Part shown: piece after piece, positions 23,628 to 25,501 of the stretch | How the letters are laid out: the number at the start of each line of letters is the position of its first letter | Position numbering within the stretch: the stretch's first letter is position 1 | Source of the DNA: Desulfovibrio sp. | GTDB lineage: Bacteria; Desulfobacterota; Desulfovibrionia; Desulfovibrionales; Desulfovibrionaceae | Length of the DNA: 25,501 bases | Direction: 5' to 3' | Assembly: GCA_003525525.1 (NCBI GenBank) | Contig: DQED01000054.1 | Coordinates: 1 to 25,501, forward strand | Position numbers and translations under genes: made by a program | Notes under the pieces: model-generated | What the model was told of the DNA's origin: nothing | Databases searched by the model: none | Seen by the model: the letters and a program-made list of their open reading frames with translations, nothing else

Positions 23628-25501
23628 ATGACAAGCCCAGCCGAACAAGCCTTGCTCGACAAGATCGACGTGCTGCAACTGCCCGGACCCACCGCCCGGG
23701 TGGAGGCCATCCGGGAACGGTTCATCGCCGTGGTCCCGGAAATCTGCGTGGAGCGGGCCCAGCTCATCACCGCCGCCTACAAGGAGACCGAGGACCAGCC
23801 CGTGATCCTGCGCCGGGCCAGGGCCCTGGAGAAGATCCTCGACAACATGACCATCTTCATCCAGCCCGACGAGCTCATCGTCGGCAACCAGTGCACCAAG
23901 CCCCGCTCGGCCCCGGTGTTCCCGGAATTCTCCTGCAAATGGCTGGAGGACGAACTCGACCGCCTGGAAAAGCGCACCGGCGACGTGTTCCTCATCTCCG
24001 CGGAGAAAAAAGCCGTCCTGCGCGAGCTCTTCCCCTACTGGCACGGCCGTACCACCAACGAGCTGGCCACGGCGCTCATGACCCCGGAAAGCAAGGAAGC
24101 CCAGCGCCGGGGCGTTTTCACCGTGGGCAACTACTATTTCAACGGCGTGGGGCACATCAGCGTGGACTACGCCCTGGTCCTGGAAAAGGGCCTTTCGGGC
24201 GTCGTCGCCGCGGCCGAGGCCGAACTGGCCAAGCTCGAACTCACCAACCCGGCCCACCTGGCCAAGCACCAGTTCCTGACCGCCGTGATCGCCGCCAACA
24301 AGGCCGTCATCCGCTTCGCCGGCCGCTTTTCCGCCCTGGCCGCCGACATGGCCGCCACGGAGGCCGACCCGGGCCGCAAGGCCGAACTGCTGGAGATCGC
24401 CCGCGTGTGCGCCAAGGTGCCGGCCGAGCCGGCCGGGAGCTTCGCCGAGGCCCTCCAGTCCTTCTGGTTCATCCAGCTCGTGCTGCAGATCGAATCCAAC
24501 GGACATTCCATCTCGCCCATGCGCTTCGACCAGTACCTGTTTCCGCACCTGCTCGCCGACAAGACCGTCACGGCCGAAAAGGCCCAGGAGCTCCTGGACC
24601 TGCTCTTCATCAAGTTCAACGAGATCAACAAGGTGCGCGACGAAGGCTCCACCAAGGCCTTCGGCGGCTACCCCATGTTCCAGAACCTCATCGTGGGCGG
24701 CGTGGACCGCGAGGGCGAGGACGCCACCAACCCCCTGTCCTACATGTGCCTGCAGGCCACGGCCAACACCAAGCTCTACCAGCCCTCCATCTCCATCCGC
24801 GTCCACAGCGACACGCCGCGCGCCCTGTACGAGAAGGCGGCCGAGGTCACGCGCCTGGGGCTCGGCATGCCGGCCTACTACAACGACCGCTTCATCATTC
24901 CGGCGCTGTTGAGCCGCGGCCTGACCCGCGAGGACGCCCGCGATTACGGCATCATCGGCTGCGTGGAGCCGCAGGTGGGCGGCAAGACCGAGGGCTGGCA
25001 CGACGCGGCCTTCTTCAACATCGCCAAGGTGCTGGAGTTGACCTTAAACGACGGCGTGGACCCGCTTTCCGGCGAGCGTCTTGGCCCGAGCACCGGCGAG
25101 CTGACCACCCTCGCCGCCTACGACGACCTCATGGCCGCCTACCGCAAGCAGATGGCCCACTTCGTCAAGCTGCTGGTGATCTCGGACAACGCCGTGGACG
25201 TGGCCCACGGCCAGCGCGCCCCCCTGCCCTTCCTGTCCTCCCTGGTCGACGACTGCATCGCCAAGGGCCTGTCCCTGCAGCAGGGCGGCGCGCACTACAA
25301 CTTCACCGGCCCCCAAGGCGTGGGCGTGGCCAACGTGGCCGACTCCCTCGCGGCGCTCAAAAAGCTCGTCTACGAGGACAAGGCCGTGACCCTGGCCGAG
25401 ATCAAGGCGGCCCTGGCCGACGACTTCGCCGGGGTGTCCGGCGAGAGCCTGCGCCAGATGCTCCTCAACCGCGCGCCCAAGTACGGCAACGACGACGACT
25501 A
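23628..25501 (+). CDS. Glycyl radical enzyme, B12-independent glycerol/1,2-propanediol dehydratase type (partial, 3' end outside window)
   Basis: The visible 624 residues align closely, from memory, with Clostridium butyricum B12-independent glycerol dehydratase, with a constant offset of 12. N168 and H176 are in VGNYYFNGVGH, H293 and S294 in NGHSISP, C445 and E447 in GCVEP, and D459 in EGWHD; these are the known active-site positions. Long identical stretches such as RDYGIIGCVEPQ support diol dehydration over choline lyase or sulfonate lyase activity. It would convert glycerol to 3-hydroxypropanal or 1,2-propanediol to propanal. The glycyl radical loop and activating enzyme lie beyond the window. 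The N-terminus has no long extension of the microcompartment-targeting type. AGGAGG lies eight bases before the ATG. It follows the sigma-54 activator by 327 bp. Confidence 0.93.
   Translation, partial: MTSPAEQALLDKIDVLQLPGPTARVEAIRERFIAVVPEICVERAQLITAAYKETEDQPVILRRARALEKILDNMTIFIQPDELIVGNQCTKPRSAPVFPEFSCKWLEDELDRLEKRTGDVFLISAEKKAVLRELFPYWHGRTTNELATALMTPESKEAQRRGVFTVGNYYFNGVGHISVDYALVLEKGLSGVVAAAEAELAKLELTNPAHLAKHQFLTAVIAANKAVIRFAGRFSALAADMAATEADPGRKAELLEIARVCAKVPAEPAGSFAEALQSFWFIQLVLQIESNGHSISPMRFDQYLFPHLLADKTVTAEKAQELLDLLFIKFNEINKVRDEGSTKAFGGYPMFQNLIVGGVDREGEDATNPLSYMCLQATANTKLYQPSISIRVHSDTPRALYEKAAEVTRLGLGMPAYYNDRFIIPALLSRGLTREDARDYGIIGCVEPQVGGKTEGWHDAAFFNIAKVLELTLNDGVDPLSGERLGPSTGELTTLAAYDDLMAAYRKQMAHFVKLLVISDNAVDVAHGQRAPLPFLSSLVDDCIAKGLSLQQGGAHYNFTGPQGVGVANVADSLAALKKLVYEDKAVTLAEIKAALADDFAGVSGESLRQMLLNRAPKYGNDDD

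Noticed and set aside
23628..25501. Choline trimethylamine-lyase or isethionate lyase identity for the GRE
   Set aside because: These also carry GCVEP, but the surrounding residues and constant offset follow glycerol dehydratase, and there is no CutC-like N-terminal extension.

Overview
This window looks like a chromosomal segment from a high-GC, anaerobic, Gram-negative deltaproteobacterium of the Desulfovibrionaceae type (Desulfovibrio/Solidesulfovibrio-like). That is inferred from a Mop-type molybdenum aldehyde oxidoreductase very close to the D. gigas enzyme, a glycyl-radical diol dehydratase, an iron-containing alcohol dehydrogenase and a Tat-exported metallo-hydrolase. The sequence itself does not name the species. 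No rRNA, tRNA, CRISPR array, insertion sequence or phage gene was seen.

Region A (1-5409). A truncated dsbD (minus strand) diverges from a QseBC/PmrAB-like two-component pair (plus strand) across a 98-bp gap carrying a CTTAAG-N5-CTTAAG response-regulator box. A GDSL esterase autotransporter follows. The gap after it holds a short plus-strand relic that resembles the C-terminus of UmuC (error-prone polymerase V).

Region B (5410-14030) is entirely minus strand. Read in transcription order it has a PAS-PAS-GAF sensor protein with a probable leaderless promoter, and a FadR/GntR-family repressor with two TTGG-N5-CCAA operator-like sites upstream. Next are an unrecognised Trp-rich polytopic membrane protein and a Tat-exported COG1237-type metallo-beta-lactamase-fold protein. 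The last block is a COG0523 metal-chaperone-type GTPase with a large unassigned N-terminal domain, followed by exbB, exbD and a short tonB. The regulator/membrane protein/exported MBL trio has no function I can name and is the best candidate for an undescribed system. The GTPase-ExbBD-TonB block suggests metal or metal-complex handling across the envelope.

Region C (14031-25501) is entirely plus strand. A frameshifted remnant of an iron alcohol dehydrogenase precedes a good sigma-54 (-24/-12) promoter driving mop. Then come an intact iron-ADH, a small inner-membrane protein, an outer-membrane channel-like protein, a small hypothetical protein, a sigma-54-dependent GAF/PAS activator and a GCVEP-type glycyl radical enzyme that runs off the window. 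The GRE retains every glycerol/1,2-propanediol dehydratase active-site residue that can be checked before the window ends. Together these suggest conversion of a diol or alcohol to an aldehyde, then oxidation by Mop or reduction/oxidation by the ADH, under an aldehyde- or alcohol-sensing sigma-54 activator.

Several intergenic gaps hold strong perfect hairpins without U-tracts, and these are listed separately.
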